Assembly (NCBI RefSeq): GCF_035917675.1
Contig: NZ_CP109104.1
Location: 3,348,001-3,412,000 of the forward strand
Reading direction: 5' to 3'
DNA length: 64,000 bases
DNA from: Streptomyces sp. NBC_01775
Lineage (GTDB): Bacteria > Actinomycetota > Actinomycetes > Streptomycetales > Streptomycetaceae
The position numbers and the translations under genes are program-made. The notes beneath the pieces are model-generated. The model had not been told where the DNA came from and did not search any database. It worked only from the letters and a program-made list of their open reading frames with translations. Every line of letters starts with the position of its first letter. The first letter of the stretch is position 1. This document shows positions 25,571-34,947 of this stretch, one piece after another.

Positions 25571-27511
25571 TCAGAACAGGCTCAGCAGCGCCTCGGTCGG
25601 GTCGGGTGTGACGGCGCCCTCCTCGGGGCGGGGCATCTGGAACCAGACGGCCTTCCCGGTGGGCGTGCGCCTGCTGCCCCAGCCGCTGCTGAGCAGGTCG
25701 ACGAGCTGGAGCCCCCGCCCTCCCTCGTCGGTGTCATGGGCGCGGCGTCTGCGCGGCTGGACCTGGCCCGCGTCCCACACCTCGCACACGAGGGTCCGAT
25801 CCAGCATCAGGCGCAGCCGGATGTTGCCCTCGCCGTAGCGCAGCGCGTTGGTGACCAGCTCGCTGACCAGCAACTCGGCGGTGTCACCGAGCGCGCCCAA
25901 CTGCCAGGCCGCGAGCTGCTCGCGGGCCAGCTCACGGGCGCGCGCGACGGAGCGGGGCTCGGGCGGCAGCGTCCAGTCGCCGACGTTCCCCTCGTCCAGG
26001 CCCTCGACGCGGGCGACCAACAGCGCGATGTCGTCCTCGCCGTGGTGCACGTTCAGCGTGCGCAGCACCCGGTCCGCGGTGTCCTCCAAGGGCTCGGCCG
26101 CGTCCGTCAGCGCCGAGCGGAAACGGTCCAGGCCCTCGTCCAGCGGGTGGTCGCGGGACTCGACCAGACCATCGGTGTAGAGCGCGAGCATGGCGCCGTC
26201 GGGCAGTTCGACCTCGATCTCCTCGAAGGGCTCGCCGCCCACCCCCAGGGGCACCCCCTTGGGGACCTCCAGCAGCAGCGCGGGCTCGTCGGGCTCGACG
26301 AGTATCGGCGGCAGGTGCCCGGCGTTGGCGAACGTACAGCGCCGGGAGACCGGGTCGTAGACGGCGTAGATGCAGGTGGCGAGGTAGACCTCGGACAGGT
26401 CGGTGTCGGCGCCGCGCTGTGCGCGCCGGCTGTGCCGCTTGTTGGGGGCGTCGCCCAGGCCGCGGGCGATCTCGTCCAGCGCGCCCAGCACCTCGGCGGG
26501 CTCCATGTCGGTGAGGGCCAGGGTGCGCACGGCGGTGCGCAGCTCGCCCATCGCGACGGCGGAGCGCAGACCGCGGCCCATCACGTCGCCGACGACGATG
26601 GCGGTGCGGTGGCCGGGCAGCTCGATCACGTCGAACCAGTCGCCGCCGACCTCGGTGGCCGGGTTGCCCGGCAGATAGCGGCAGGCGATGTCCAGGCCCG
26701 CCGCCTCCGGGTCGCCCGGCGGCAGCAGGCTGCGCTGGAGGATGAGGGCGCGCTCGTGCTCCCTGCGGTAGAGGCGGGCGTTGTCGATGCAGACGGCGGC
26801 GCGCGCTGCCAACTCGGCGGCCAGCGCCCCGTCCCGCTCGCCGAAGGGCTCGCTGCCCTTGGCGCGGGAGAACTGCGCCAGGCCCAGCACCCGGTCCCTG
26901 GCCACCATGGGGACGGCGAGCGTCGACTGCACGACGGCGCCGAACTGCGCGGGCACGCTGCCATCCTGGCCCTGGATGTTCTGCACCCGTCCGGTGCGCA
27001 GCGCCAGCGCGTACGGGGAGTGGTCGGCGTAGCAGTGGGTGGAGCCGACCTCGGCGGGCTGCCCGAGGTACGGCTGCGGGGCGCCGGCGCCCTCGGGGCG
27101 GTTCTCGTCGTCGGCGAGCCCGTAGCCGTAGGGCGCGTCGGAGACGGCGCTGGCGAAGGCCACTCTGCGCACCTCGCCGCGGGGCGAGCCGACGGGCCCG
27201 CGGCGGCGCCTGGGCAGTACGCCGTTGTGCGCGGCGGTGCCGACGGCCCCGTTCGCGGCGGCCCCGCTCCCGGCGGGCTCGTCGTCGGGGGCCGGGCCGA
27301 CAGGGCGGGGCTCGTCGCCGGCCAGAACGTTCTCGTAGAGGTCGACCGACGCCAGGTCGCAGAACTGGGGCACCGCCACGTCCAGCAGCTCGCGGGCCGT
27401 GGTCTCCAGGTCCAGGGAGTTGCCGATCCGGGCGCCCGCGGCGTTCAGCAGGGCTAGAGCACGACGTACGTCGTCCTGCTTCCCGGCCGCCTCCACTGGG
27501 ATTTCGCTCAA
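25571..27511 (-). CDS. GAF - SpoIIE phosphatase - HATPase signalling protein
   Basis: About 646 aa: GAF-type sensor (about residues 20-245), PP2C/SpoIIE phosphatase (about 255-480; LILQRSLLPPG, TEVGGDWFDVIEL, VVGDVMGRGLRSAVAMGELR, LYTDGLVE, GEDDIALLVAR) and an RsbW-like ATPase at the C-terminus (VSELVTNALRYGEGNIRLRL, DEGGRGLQLVDLLSSGWG). Such proteins act in partner-switching control of sigma factors, dephosphorylating an anti-sigma antagonist and possibly phosphorylating it too. TTG 27511 is preferred because GGAAGGGG lies 5 bases upstream; GTG 27526 is an alternative. Confidence 0.88.
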   Translation of the reverse strand: MSEIPVEAAGKQDDVRRALALLNAAGARIGNSLDLETTARELLDVAVPQFCDLASVDLYENVLAGDEPRPVGPAPDDEPAGSGAAANGAVGTAAHNGVLPRRRRGPVGSPRGEVRRVAFASAVSDAPYGYGLADDENRPEGAGAPQPYLGQPAEVGSTHCYADHSPYALALRTGRVQNIQGQDGSVPAQFGAVVQSTLAVPMVARDRVLGLAQFSRAKGSEPFGERDGALAAELAARAAVCIDNARLYRREHERALILQRSLLPPGDPEAAGLDIACRYLPGNPATEVGGDWFDVIELPGHRTAIVVGDVMGRGLRSAVAMGELRTAVRTLALTDMEPAEVLGALDEIARGLGDAPNKRHSRRAQRGADTDLSEVYLATCIYAVYDPVSRRCTFANAGHLPPILVEPDEPALLLEVPKGVPLGVGGEPFEEIEVELPDGAMLALYTDGLVESRDHPLDEGLDRFRSALTDAAEPLEDTADRVLRTLNVHHGEDDIALLVARVEGLDEGNVGDWTLPPEPRSVARARELAREQLAAWQLGALGDTAELLVSELVTNALRYGEGNIRLRLMLDRTLVCEVWDAGQVQPRRRRAHDTDEGGRGLQLVDLLSSGWGSRRTPTGKAVWFQMPRPEEGAVTPDPTEALLSLF

Positions 27512-27780
27512 CGCCGCCCCTTCCACTGCCGGTACTCGCCTCCGGTCCGAGCAGTGTGGCAGCCCCAGCGACCATCCGGAGCCCGCTCGTCCCGATCGCC
27601 ACAAGTTCTCTTGTCACGACGAGGCAATATGCGCGTTCCCCCGTCGTCCACGGGGGGTCACCCCTCTCTCCTAACCAGCGAACGCGGTGTCGAACCTCAG
27701 TAGTGCGCGGACGTCCCAGACCGTCCGCACACCCGATCCGCGCCTCCCCACGCCACCCCGCTCCTCCCCTTTATGTCTGC

Positions 27781-30333
27781 TCAGGGCAATCCCAGTTCGA
27801 ACCACACGGTCTTGCCTTCAGGACCGTGACGAGTACCCCAACGGCGCGCTTCACTCGCAACGAGCTGGATTCCTCTGCCGCCTTCCTGCTCCTCGGTGAC
27901 GGTGCGCTCCCGTGGCGGCTCGGAAAGCGGGTCGGACACCTCCACGATCAGCACTCCCTCGCGCCCCACCTCGTCGGGCCGCGCGTCCCGTACCATCCGG
28001 ACACCGATGGGGCCGCTCGCATACCGCAGCACGTTGGTGACCAGTTCACTCACCAGCAGTACTCCGGTGTCCTCCAGCGCCATGAGGTCCCACTCCCGCA
28101 GCGTCTCCCGCACGGCCTCCCGCGCGCGGCGCACGGCATAACTGCCGGTGGAGAACGACCAGGAAGCGGCGGTGTCGCCGGGCAGCCCGCCCAGCCGCGC
28201 CATCAGCACCGCGACGTCGTCGCCGGTACTGAGCTGACCGGCGTGGCCGCCCTCCCTGCGCAGCGAGCCGAGCAGCGCGTCGCAGGCTTCCTCGATGTCG
28301 CCGCAGGCGGTGTCGGTGGTGACGGGGGTGGCGGGGGCCTGCTCGTCGGGGAGCACGGGATCATCGGCCAGCAGGGCACGGACCCGGTCGATCCCGACGG
28401 TGATGTCCTCCTCCCGCTTCTCCACGAGCCCGTCGGTGTAGAGGACCAGCACGCTCCCCTCGGGGACCTCCCTCTCGACCGCTTCGAAGCCGCCGCCGGC
28501 CTGGGGACCGGTGACGCTGCCGATCCCCAGCGGGGTCCCGGACGGCAGGTCGAGCGCGTCGGCCCGGCAGCGCCCGTCCTCCCTGGTGACCAGCAGCGGC
28601 GGCACATGTCCGGCGGACGCCATGGTCAGCAGCCCGCACCGGCTCCCGGCCGAGGTGGGCGCCGGCTCATATACGGCGTACAGGCAACTGGCCATCACCG
28701 GGTCCTCGGGCCCGTGCGCGAGGTCGTCACTGATGTCGCTGACGCGGGCCAGCAGCTCGTCGGGCGGCAGGTCGAGCCCGGCGAGGGTCCGCACGGCCGT
28801 GCGCAGCCGCCCCATGGTGACGGCGGCGTGCAGCCCGTGGCCCATCACGTCACCCACCACGAACGCGACCCGGCCGCCGGGCAGCGGGATGACGTCGAAC
28901 CAGTCGCCGCCCACCTCCGTACCGCTGCTGCCGGGCACATAGCGGTAGGCCAGCGCGACACCGGGAGGCTCGGGGACGTGCTGAGGCAGCAGGGAGCGCT
29001 GGAGCATCAGCGCTCCCTGGCGCTCGCGCGCGTAGAGGCGGGCGTTGTCCAGGGAGGTACCGGCGCGGTCGGCCAGCTCCATGGCGAGCACGAGGTCGTC
29101 GTGGTCGAAGGGCTCGCGCGCGTCGGCCCTGGAGATGACGAGCAGCCCCAGCACGATGCCGCGCGCCCGCAGCGGCACGGCCATCAGCGAGTGGACGCCC
29201 AGGTCGAGGGTGGCCGTCACCTTGGGGTCGCCGTTGCGGGTCGCCCGCAGGATGTCGTCGCGGCCGGTGACGAGCTGGGGCTCGCCGGTGTCCAGGGCGC
29301 GGCCGATGAAGGAGTCACGCTCGTAGACGGTCTCGTCGGTGAGCTGGAGCAGCCGCTCGACGCTCTCGTCGTCATGACGGGCGGCCACGCCGTGCTGGTA
29401 GACGGGTGTGCCGACGGAGATGACGGGGCTGGGCAGGTCGCCGCCGCTGGAGACCTCGCCGCGCAGCAGCACGCCGGAGTAGTCGGCGAAGCGGGGCACG
29501 AGCGCGGAGGCCAGCGCCTGGGAGACAGCGCCCACATCCAGCCGGTCTCCGAGCGCCACCCCGACGTTGTCCAGCAGCGCCAGCCGCTCGCGGGCCGCCT
29601 CGACGTTGTTGACCGCCTCCAGCCGCTCAGTGATGTCCATGATCGTGCAGCTCACCCCGAGCACCTCACCGTTGCGGTCGGTGAGCCTGCTGTAGGAGAC
29701 GGAGCGCGAGCCGTGGCCGTCGGGGGCCGGCATCACCATGTCGACGACGGGGCGCCCGGTGTCCAGGACCGTCTGCTGGACCTGGAGGACCTCCTCGGCC
29801 ATGGCGGGAGGCAACAGGTCGGCGACGGTGTGGCCGACGAGCATGTCGTTGGGAGCCTGATTGAGCGTGATCAGTGCCTGGTTGAAGCGCACGAAACGCT
29901 TCTCGGTGTCGAACAGGGCGATGCCCAGCGGCGAAGCGGCGAACAGGCCGTCCAGCGCGGCCAGGTCGTGCTCGACGGCCCGCACCCGGCTGGTCTCCAC
30001 GATGTTCGCGAGCACGAACGGGTGGTGCTCGGTGTCCCGCAGCAGGGCGGCCCGGCCCTCGAACTCGACCAGGCGCCCGTCGCGGTGTCTCAGGTGCATG
30101 ATGCCCCGCCAGCGGTGGGTGCGCCCGAGCGTGTTGCGGATCCGGCGGTCGGCGTCCCCGCCCTCGATGATCTCCTGGATCGGCCGGCCGATGATCTCCT
30201 CTGCCGACCAGCCGAGGATCTCCTCGGTCATCGGGCTCCACAGCAGGACATCCCCCTGGCCGTCGAGCATGACGATTCCGACGCGGAGGGTGTCGAGGAG
30301 CGTGGTCGGCTTCTCGGCGGGTTCGGTGCTCAC
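27781..30333 (-). CDS. PAS-PAS-GAF - SpoIIE phosphatase - HATPase signalling protein
   Basis: About 850 aa: two PAS domains (about 12-115 and 125-240; VGIVMLDGQGDVLLWSPMTE, LGIALFDTEKRFVRFNQALI), a GAF domain (about 250-435), SpoIIE phosphatase (from about 440; LMLQRSLLPQ, TEVGGDWFDVIPL, VVGDVMGHGLHAAVTM, LYTDGLVEKREED) and a C-terminal RsbW-like ATPase (LVSELVTNVLRYASGPIGVR, EGGRGIQLVASEARRWGTR). The metal-binding Asp residues of PP2C are present. GTG 30333 is chosen, with AGGGG 10 bases upstream. It precedes a similar phosphatase in the same orientation, 269 bp away, so the two may act on the same or parallel switches. Confidence 0.88.
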   Translation of the reverse strand: MSTEPAEKPTTLLDTLRVGIVMLDGQGDVLLWSPMTEEILGWSAEEIIGRPIQEIIEGGDADRRIRNTLGRTHRWRGIMHLRHRDGRLVEFEGRAALLRDTEHHPFVLANIVETSRVRAVEHDLAALDGLFAASPLGIALFDTEKRFVRFNQALITLNQAPNDMLVGHTVADLLPPAMAEEVLQVQQTVLDTGRPVVDMVMPAPDGHGSRSVSYSRLTDRNGEVLGVSCTIMDITERLEAVNNVEAARERLALLDNVGVALGDRLDVGAVSQALASALVPRFADYSGVLLRGEVSSGGDLPSPVISVGTPVYQHGVAARHDDESVERLLQLTDETVYERDSFIGRALDTGEPQLVTGRDDILRATRNGDPKVTATLDLGVHSLMAVPLRARGIVLGLLVISRADAREPFDHDDLVLAMELADRAGTSLDNARLYARERQGALMLQRSLLPQHVPEPPGVALAYRYVPGSSGTEVGGDWFDVIPLPGGRVAFVVGDVMGHGLHAAVTMGRLRTAVRTLAGLDLPPDELLARVSDISDDLAHGPEDPVMASCLYAVYEPAPTSAGSRCGLLTMASAGHVPPLLVTREDGRCRADALDLPSGTPLGIGSVTGPQAGGGFEAVEREVPEGSVLVLYTDGLVEKREEDITVGIDRVRALLADDPVLPDEQAPATPVTTDTACGDIEEACDALLGSLRREGGHAGQLSTGDDVAVLMARLGGLPGDTAASWSFSTGSYAVRRAREAVRETLREWDLMALEDTGVLLVSELVTNVLRYASGPIGVRMVRDARPDEVGREGVLIVEVSDPLSEPPRERTVTEEQEGGRGIQLVASEARRWGTRHGPEGKTVWFELGLP

Positions 30334-30476
30334 GCGGCCCACACCCCTGATCGGACAGCAGGCTTGAACGGAATCTCCGGTCAAGATGGACCAATTATCC
30401 ATAAATCCGATACAACGCGCGATCAGGTCCCGCCCGGCGCCGCCGGATGCGGCAGGGCTCACCCGGAACGGCGAGG

Positions 30477-30689
30477 CTACGCTCCGTAGCTGCCCTCGCT
30501 CGCGCGGTCGCGGTGCTCCACCACATAGCCGTCCGCGACCCCGTTGCGCCGGCCGCCCAGCCGCTCCGCGAGATGCTGGGCCTCGGCGCGGGTGGCGTAG
30601 CTGCCGACGCGATAACGGTTGCCGTGGCCGTCCTGGCGTATGAGCTGCCAGGGCAGCACCGCGTCGCTGTCGCCGCTCACACTTCGCAT
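30477..30689 (-). CDS. Small SPOR-like domain protein
   Basis: A 70-aa protein: AVLPWQLIRQDGHGNRYRVG, then YATRAEAQHLAERLGG and YVVEH. Short SPOR-like proteins of this kind are common in Streptomyces; the SPOR fold binds denuded peptidoglycan in larger proteins, but here there is no signal peptide, so the role is open. ATG 30689 starts MRSVSGDSDAVLPW; an upstream start at 30716 adds only a basic leader. Confidence 0.75.
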   Translation of the reverse strand: MRSVSGDSDAVLPWQLIRQDGHGNRYRVGSYATRAEAQHLAERLGGRRNGVADGYVVEHRDRASEGSYGA

Positions 30690-30841
30690 ATGCCGGACCT
30701 TACGCCCGACCCTCACTCAGCGCATTCAGCTTGACACAATGAGACAGATTTTTCGGCCACACGTTCGCCCCGGCCCTCGGGGAGGACCGGGGCGCCCGAC
30801 TTCGCCAGACGGTGAGGGCGGGCAGTTCAGCCGGTGAGGGT

Positions 30842-31594
30842 CTACTTCACCGGAAGGTGGTACGCGATCCGGAAGCGGTCGGCCGGCGCCACCACATCCG
30901 CCGTCTCCACGGCGCGTTTGCCCGCGAAGTAGGTGCGCGAGACCACCAGCACGGCGTGCCCCGGCACCCCGCCCAGGGCGTTCATCTCCTCGGCGCGGCC
31001 CGGCCGGCTGCCGACCTCCTCGGTGACGTTGTCCACCACCAGGTCGATCGCCGCCATCCGCTCCACCACTCCCCTGCCGCCCAGCGGGCCCTCCTCGGGG
31101 AGCATCACGGGCGTGCGGCCCGTCACCGTCAGGGGCTCCCAGGAGGTGGAGAGCATCGCCGGGTCGCCCTCCACGCGGAACACATAGCGGGTGCGCATCA
31201 CGCGCTCGCCCGGCTCGATGGCCAGCCGCTCGGCGATGCCGGGTGAGGCGTCCTCCTGCTCGCTCTGCGACTCCCAGCTGCCCTGGACCCGCTCGTCGGA
31301 CTGCTCCTGACGGAAGGGGGTGCACTCACCGATCGAGCGGTATCCCGTCCGGGCGATACGGCGGGGCAGCGGGACCTCGCGGACGTACGTCCCCGAACCC
31401 GAGCGGCCCTCGACCAGCCCCTCGGCCATCAGCACCTTGCGGGCCTCCAGCGCGACGGTGTCCGAGACGCCGTACTCCTCCCGGATGCGGGCCTGCGAAG
31501 GGAGACGCGCGTGCGGCGGCAAGGAGCCGTCACTGATCTTCTTGCGCAGGTCTCCGGCGACTCGCAGATATGCGGGCTGCTCACCGAATGGCAC
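30842..31594 (-). CDS. GntR-family regulator with UTRA ligand domain
   Basis: A 250-aa protein: N-terminal GntR winged helix (YLRVAGDLRKKISDGSLPPH, ARLPSQARIREEYGVSDTVA, GLVEGRSGSGTYVRE) and C-terminal UTRA domain (IEPGERVMRTRYVFRVEGDP, VLVVSRTYFAGKRAVETADV), placing it in the HutC subfamily, like DasR. GTG 31594 is preceded by GGGGAGGG at ideal spacing. It stands alone; CAAC/GTTG repeats upstream may be its operator. Confidence 0.9.
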   Translation of the reverse strand: MPFGEQPAYLRVAGDLRKKISDGSLPPHARLPSQARIREEYGVSDTVALEARKVLMAEGLVEGRSGSGTYVREVPLPRRIARTGYRSIGECTPFRQEQSDERVQGSWESQSEQEDASPGIAERLAIEPGERVMRTRYVFRVEGDPAMLSTSWEPLTVTGRTPVMLPEEGPLGGRGVVERMAAIDLVVDNVTEEVGSRPGRAEEMNALGGVPGHAVLVVSRTYFAGKRAVETADVVAPADRFRIAYHLPVK

Positions 31595-31653
31595 GTGTGC
31601 CCTCCCCGTTCCGGCACTCGGTCCCGGCACTTCTACGTTCCGGCACGCTCGAC

Positions 31654-31704
31654 AGGTTGACAGTCAGCAACAGCTTGGCAACACAGGGTTGTTGGCCGCA
31701 ACAA
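31654..31704. promoter_or_regulatory. CAAC/GTTG repeats and 16-bp hairpin upstream of GntR gene
   Basis: A perfect inverted repeat TTGTTG-GCCG-CAACAA (31689-31704) sits with another GTTG-N8-CAAC (minus strand, about 31657-31672) and more CAAC copies, within 110 bases of the GntR start. The cluster suggests an autoregulatory operator. Confidence 0.4.
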
Positions 31705-31836
31705 TCGGCCAAAGTTTCACCCGATGTGATGAGTTGCTGCTCAGGGGGCGCACAAGCATCACGGCGGGGCCACATTCCCCTCCGGCGAAACGGTCCTGCG
31801 CGGGGCGCACGCCTTGAGCCGCACTGCCCGCGGCCG

Positions 31837-32460
31837 TCACTCCACTCCGGGAGCTCCGGGGGTTCCGGGGGCCGGATCGGTTCCGGGGGCCCGGTCGGTC
31901 CTGGGGGCCCGGGGATCGCCGTCGGGGGCCATCGTGAACAGCACCATGGTGGCGCTGACCCGTACGGCCCCCTCGGTGCCGGGCGGGAGCGCGTGGGCGT
32001 GCAGGTCCTCGCCGAGCTTGTCGGCGCGGTCCTTGATGTCCTCCCAGACGGCGGGCTCCAGCCAGACCTCCGCGTCGGTCATCCGGCCCGCGTCGGCCGT
32101 GTCCCGCTGGGCCGTACGCCGCCGCAGCTCCTCGCCGAGCGCCGTCGCCAGCGCGAGATACGCCTCGACGCCGGCTCCCTGGGGCATGCCCTGGCCCACC
32201 CGCTCCCCGCTGTCGGGGTCGTGGCGGTAGCGCTTGGCCGTACCGCCGCGCACCGGCACCTCGCCCGCCGCATCGACCAGCCCGGCCGCGTGCAGTCTGC
32301 GCAGGTGGTAGCTGACGTTGGCCTGCGACTGACCCAGGACGCGGGCCGCCTCGGCCGCGCTGTACGCCTTGCCGGTCAGCAAGGAGAGCAGCCGCAGCCG
32401 CAGCGGATGCGCCAGCACGCGCAGGCCGGCGACGCCGGAAGAGGGCTGGGACTCTGACAC
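31837..32460 (-). CDS. ArsR-type helix-turn-helix regulator
   Basis: A 207-aa protein with an N-terminal winged helix (LRVLAHPLRLRLLSLLTGKA, YSAAEAARVLGQSQANVSYH, LRRLHAAGLVDAAGE), a helical middle and a Pro/Ala/Gly-rich tail with the short repeat APGTDPAPGTPGAPG. GTG 32460 opens MSESQPSSGVAG. The MFS gene lies 52 bp upstream in the same direction; this order (transporter then ArsR) is typical of a regulator and its efflux target. Confidence 0.85.
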   Translation of the reverse strand: MSESQPSSGVAGLRVLAHPLRLRLLSLLTGKAYSAAEAARVLGQSQANVSYHLRRLHAAGLVDAAGEVPVRGGTAKRYRHDPDSGERVGQGMPQGAGVEAYLALATALGEELRRRTAQRDTADAGRMTDAEVWLEPAVWEDIKDRADKLGEDLHAHALPPGTEGAVRVSATMVLFTMAPDGDPRAPRTDRAPGTDPAPGTPGAPGVE

Positions 32461-32512
32461 GGGGCCAGTGTGCCGCAGGTGAGGGCGCCGAGGTGCCCCG
32501 GCCCCGCAGCGC

Positions 32513-33865
32513 TCAGGCTCGTTCCGGCTGGGACTCGGGCCCGGGACTGGAGTCCGGCTCCGGCGATCCGGCCTTCGGCGTGGGCACGCTCGTGGTCGTC
32601 AGCTCGCGGACCTGGCGGCTGCCCAGCGCGGCCACTGTCACCACGGCGACCAGCGCCGTCCCGCACAGCAGCGTCGTCCGTGTGCCGAACCGCTCGGCCA
32701 GCGGGCCCGCCAGCATCTCGCCCAGCGGCAGGGCGAGAAAGGAGCCGAGCGCGTCGTAGGAGTAGACGCGGGCGAGCTTGTCCTGTGGGACGTTCTCCTG
32801 GAGCGAGAGGTCCCAGGCGACGCCGAACTGTTCGATGGCGATGCCGTTGACGAACATCGCCACCAGCAGCACCACCACGTCCGCCGACTGCGCGAGCGCG
32901 ACCAGCGGCAGCGCGTCCAGCGCGACGACGGCGACGCCGATGCGCAGCGCGTGCCGAGCCCGCGAGCGGGCCACCAGCAGCCCGCCGGCCAGCGCGCCCG
33001 CCATCTGGGTGGCCAGTACGAAGCCCCAGGCCGTCCGCCCGAACGTGTCGTCGGCGACCGTCGGGCCCAGCACCTGGAGGCCGCCGGCGGCCACCGCGTT
33101 CACGACGAAGAACTGGAGCACCACCACCCACACCCATGTGCGGGAGACGAACTCCCGCCAGCCGTCGCGCAGGTCGCGCCACGGGTGCGCGGGCCCGGCG
33201 GACTTCCGTGCGCCCGCGACCGGTTCGCGGCCCGCCAGGCGGTAGGCGAAGGCCGCGCCGAGGAAGGCGGCCCCGTTGAGGACCATGCCCCAGCCGGGCC
33301 CGGCGAGGGCCGCCAGCAGCCCGCCGAGCGACGTCCCCGCGATCATGCCGGTGTTCACACCCATACGGGACAGCGCGTTGGCGGGCCGCAGCTCGCCCGG
33401 CGGCACGGTCAGCGGGATCAGCGCGGCCGAGGCCGGGATGGAGACGGCCGCCGCCGCGCCCTGCACCACGCTGAGTACCACCAGGCCGCCCATCGGCGCC
33501 CGGTCGGTGAGCACCGCCAGGCCCACCCCGGCCTGGACGAGCGCCGCGGCCAGCGCGGCCCCCTGGAGCACGACCGCACGGGGCAGCCGGTCGGCGAGCA
33601 GCCCGCCGAACAGCAGCAGGACCACGTTGCTCACCGAGCGGGCACCGACGACTAGGCCCACGTCGACGGCCGAGCCGCCCATGTCGAGCACCGCGAAGGC
33701 CAGTACGACGGGAGCCATCGAGTTCCCGAAGAACGTCATCGCCCGTCCGAGCGCGAGCCCGCGGAAACCTCGATGTCTCAGGGTGCCTCGGAGGGAGCCG
33801 CGCAGCGGGGCGCGGTCGGAGTCGGAGTCGGATCCGGTATCGGCCACACGGTGAGTGTGCGGCAC
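32513..33865 (-). CDS. MFS transporter
   Basis: About 450 aa with roughly 12 hydrophobic segments: FRGLALGRAMTFFGNSMAPV at the first, VGARSVSNVVLLLFGGLLAD with RLPR in the first cytosolic loop, then LSRMGVNTGMIAGTSLGGLL. This is the MFS_3 (enterobactin exporter-like) group often found as drug or siderophore exporters. GTG 33865 is chosen for the GGGGG just upstream; GTG 33847 is an alternative. It is probably co-transcribed with the ArsR gene. The substrate is unknown. Confidence 0.88.
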   Translation of the reverse strand: MPHTHRVADTGSDSDSDRAPLRGSLRGTLRHRGFRGLALGRAMTFFGNSMAPVVLAFAVLDMGGSAVDVGLVVGARSVSNVVLLLFGGLLADRLPRAVVLQGAALAAALVQAGVGLAVLTDRAPMGGLVVLSVVQGAAAAVSIPASAALIPLTVPPGELRPANALSRMGVNTGMIAGTSLGGLLAALAGPGWGMVLNGAAFLGAAFAYRLAGREPVAGARKSAGPAHPWRDLRDGWREFVSRTWVWVVVLQFFVVNAVAAGGLQVLGPTVADDTFGRTAWGFVLATQMAGALAGGLLVARSRARHALRIGVAVVALDALPLVALAQSADVVVLLVAMFVNGIAIEQFGVAWDLSLQENVPQDKLARVYSYDALGSFLALPLGEMLAGPLAERFGTRTTLLCGTALVAVVTVAALGSRQVRELTTTSVPTPKAGSPEPDSSPGPESQPERA

Positions 33866-34051
33866 GGAGCCCCCGACCGTCAAACAGTTCTTTGGGGGAT
33901 CCTTTGAGGATCCATCGGGAGACCCTTTGGGAGACGCAGACCGCCTCCGTGGGTGACATGACAAGCGGATATGCCGGTAGCGTGCGTCGGAGATCGTCAC
34001 GCGGCGGCTGCCACCGCCCGGGGCGGTGGCACACGCGAACAGGAGGCGAGC

Positions 34052-34891
34052 ATGGACCGGACACCGGCGGGCTGGGTACTGGACGAGACGTTCGAGACGC
34101 CGGACGGGACCCTGCGCTGGGCCACCTTCGGCAGCGGGGACCCCGTCGTGCTCGTGCACGGCACCCCGTACTCGTCGTTCCTGTGGCGCGACATCGCACC
34201 CGCGCTCGCCCGCACCCGGCAGGTCTTCGTCCTCGACCACCTCGGTTTCGGACAGTCCGAACAGCGGGCCGGCCAGGACCTCAGCCTGGCCGCCCACGGC
34301 CGCACCTTCGCCCGCCTGCTGGAGCACTGGGGGCTGAGGGAGCCAAGCGTCGTCGCCCACGACATCGGCGGGGCCGTCGTGCTGCGGGCCCTGCTGCTGG
34401 AAGGCGCCCGCTACCGCGACCTCACCCTCTTCGACGCCGTGAGCGGGGGCGCGTGGGAACGGGGCCTCTTCCAGCTCATGCTGGAACACCCCGATGTCTT
34501 CCACCAACTCCCCGGCTACGCCCACGAGGCGCTGGTCACCAGCCACCTGCGGCACGCCACTCACGTCGGCCTGCGGCCCGACGTCCTCGACGCGTACCTC
34601 GCGCCCTGGCGCGGCGCCGAGGGACAGGCGGCGTACTACCGGCAGTACAGCCAGATCCGGCAGGCGGACACGGAGGAGTACGAGCCTCTGCTGGGCGGGC
34701 TGACGCTGCCGATGCGTATCGTCTGGGGCCGCGAGGACCGCATCCTGCCGCCGCCGTACGCGGAGTGGCTGCACACCAGGGTTCCGCACGCGGAGCTGTC
34801 CTGGGTCGAGGGCGCGGGCCACCTCCTCCAGGAGGACGCACCCGCACGGCTGCTGGCCCATCTGACGGCGGGTTTCCCGACAGAAGGCTGA
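34052..34891 (+). CDS. Alpha/beta hydrolase, haloalkane dehalogenase-like
   Basis: A 279-aa hydrolase. The oxyanion-hole strand is VVLVHGTPYSSFLW, the nucleophile elbow VAHDIGGAVV has Asp rather than Ser, the acid is in VWGREDRILP and the catalytic His in EGAGHLLQED. An Asp nucleophile is characteristic of haloalkane dehalogenases and epoxide hydrolases; which reaction this one performs cannot be decided from sequence alone. ATG 34052 has AGGAGG 7 bases upstream. Confidence 0.88.
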   Translation: MDRTPAGWVLDETFETPDGTLRWATFGSGDPVVLVHGTPYSSFLWRDIAPALARTRQVFVLDHLGFGQSEQRAGQDLSLAAHGRTFARLLEHWGLREPSVVAHDIGGAVVLRALLLEGARYRDLTLFDAVSGGAWERGLFQLMLEHPDVFHQLPGYAHEALVTSHLRHATHVGLRPDVLDAYLAPWRGAEGQAAYYRQYSQIRQADTEEYEPLLGGLTLPMRIVWGREDRILPPPYAEWLHTRVPHAELSWVEGAGHLLQEDAPARLLAHLTAGFPTEG

Positions 34892-34947
34892 GCGGGGCTG
34901 TCCGCGTCGGGCGGGGGGCCGTCCGCGTCGGGCGCGGGGCCGGCGCG

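Noticed and set aside
27556-30489. 977-codon plus-strand frame opposite the PAS-SpoIIE gene
   Set aside because: The minus strand encodes a complete multi-domain protein; the plus frame has no recognisable motif.
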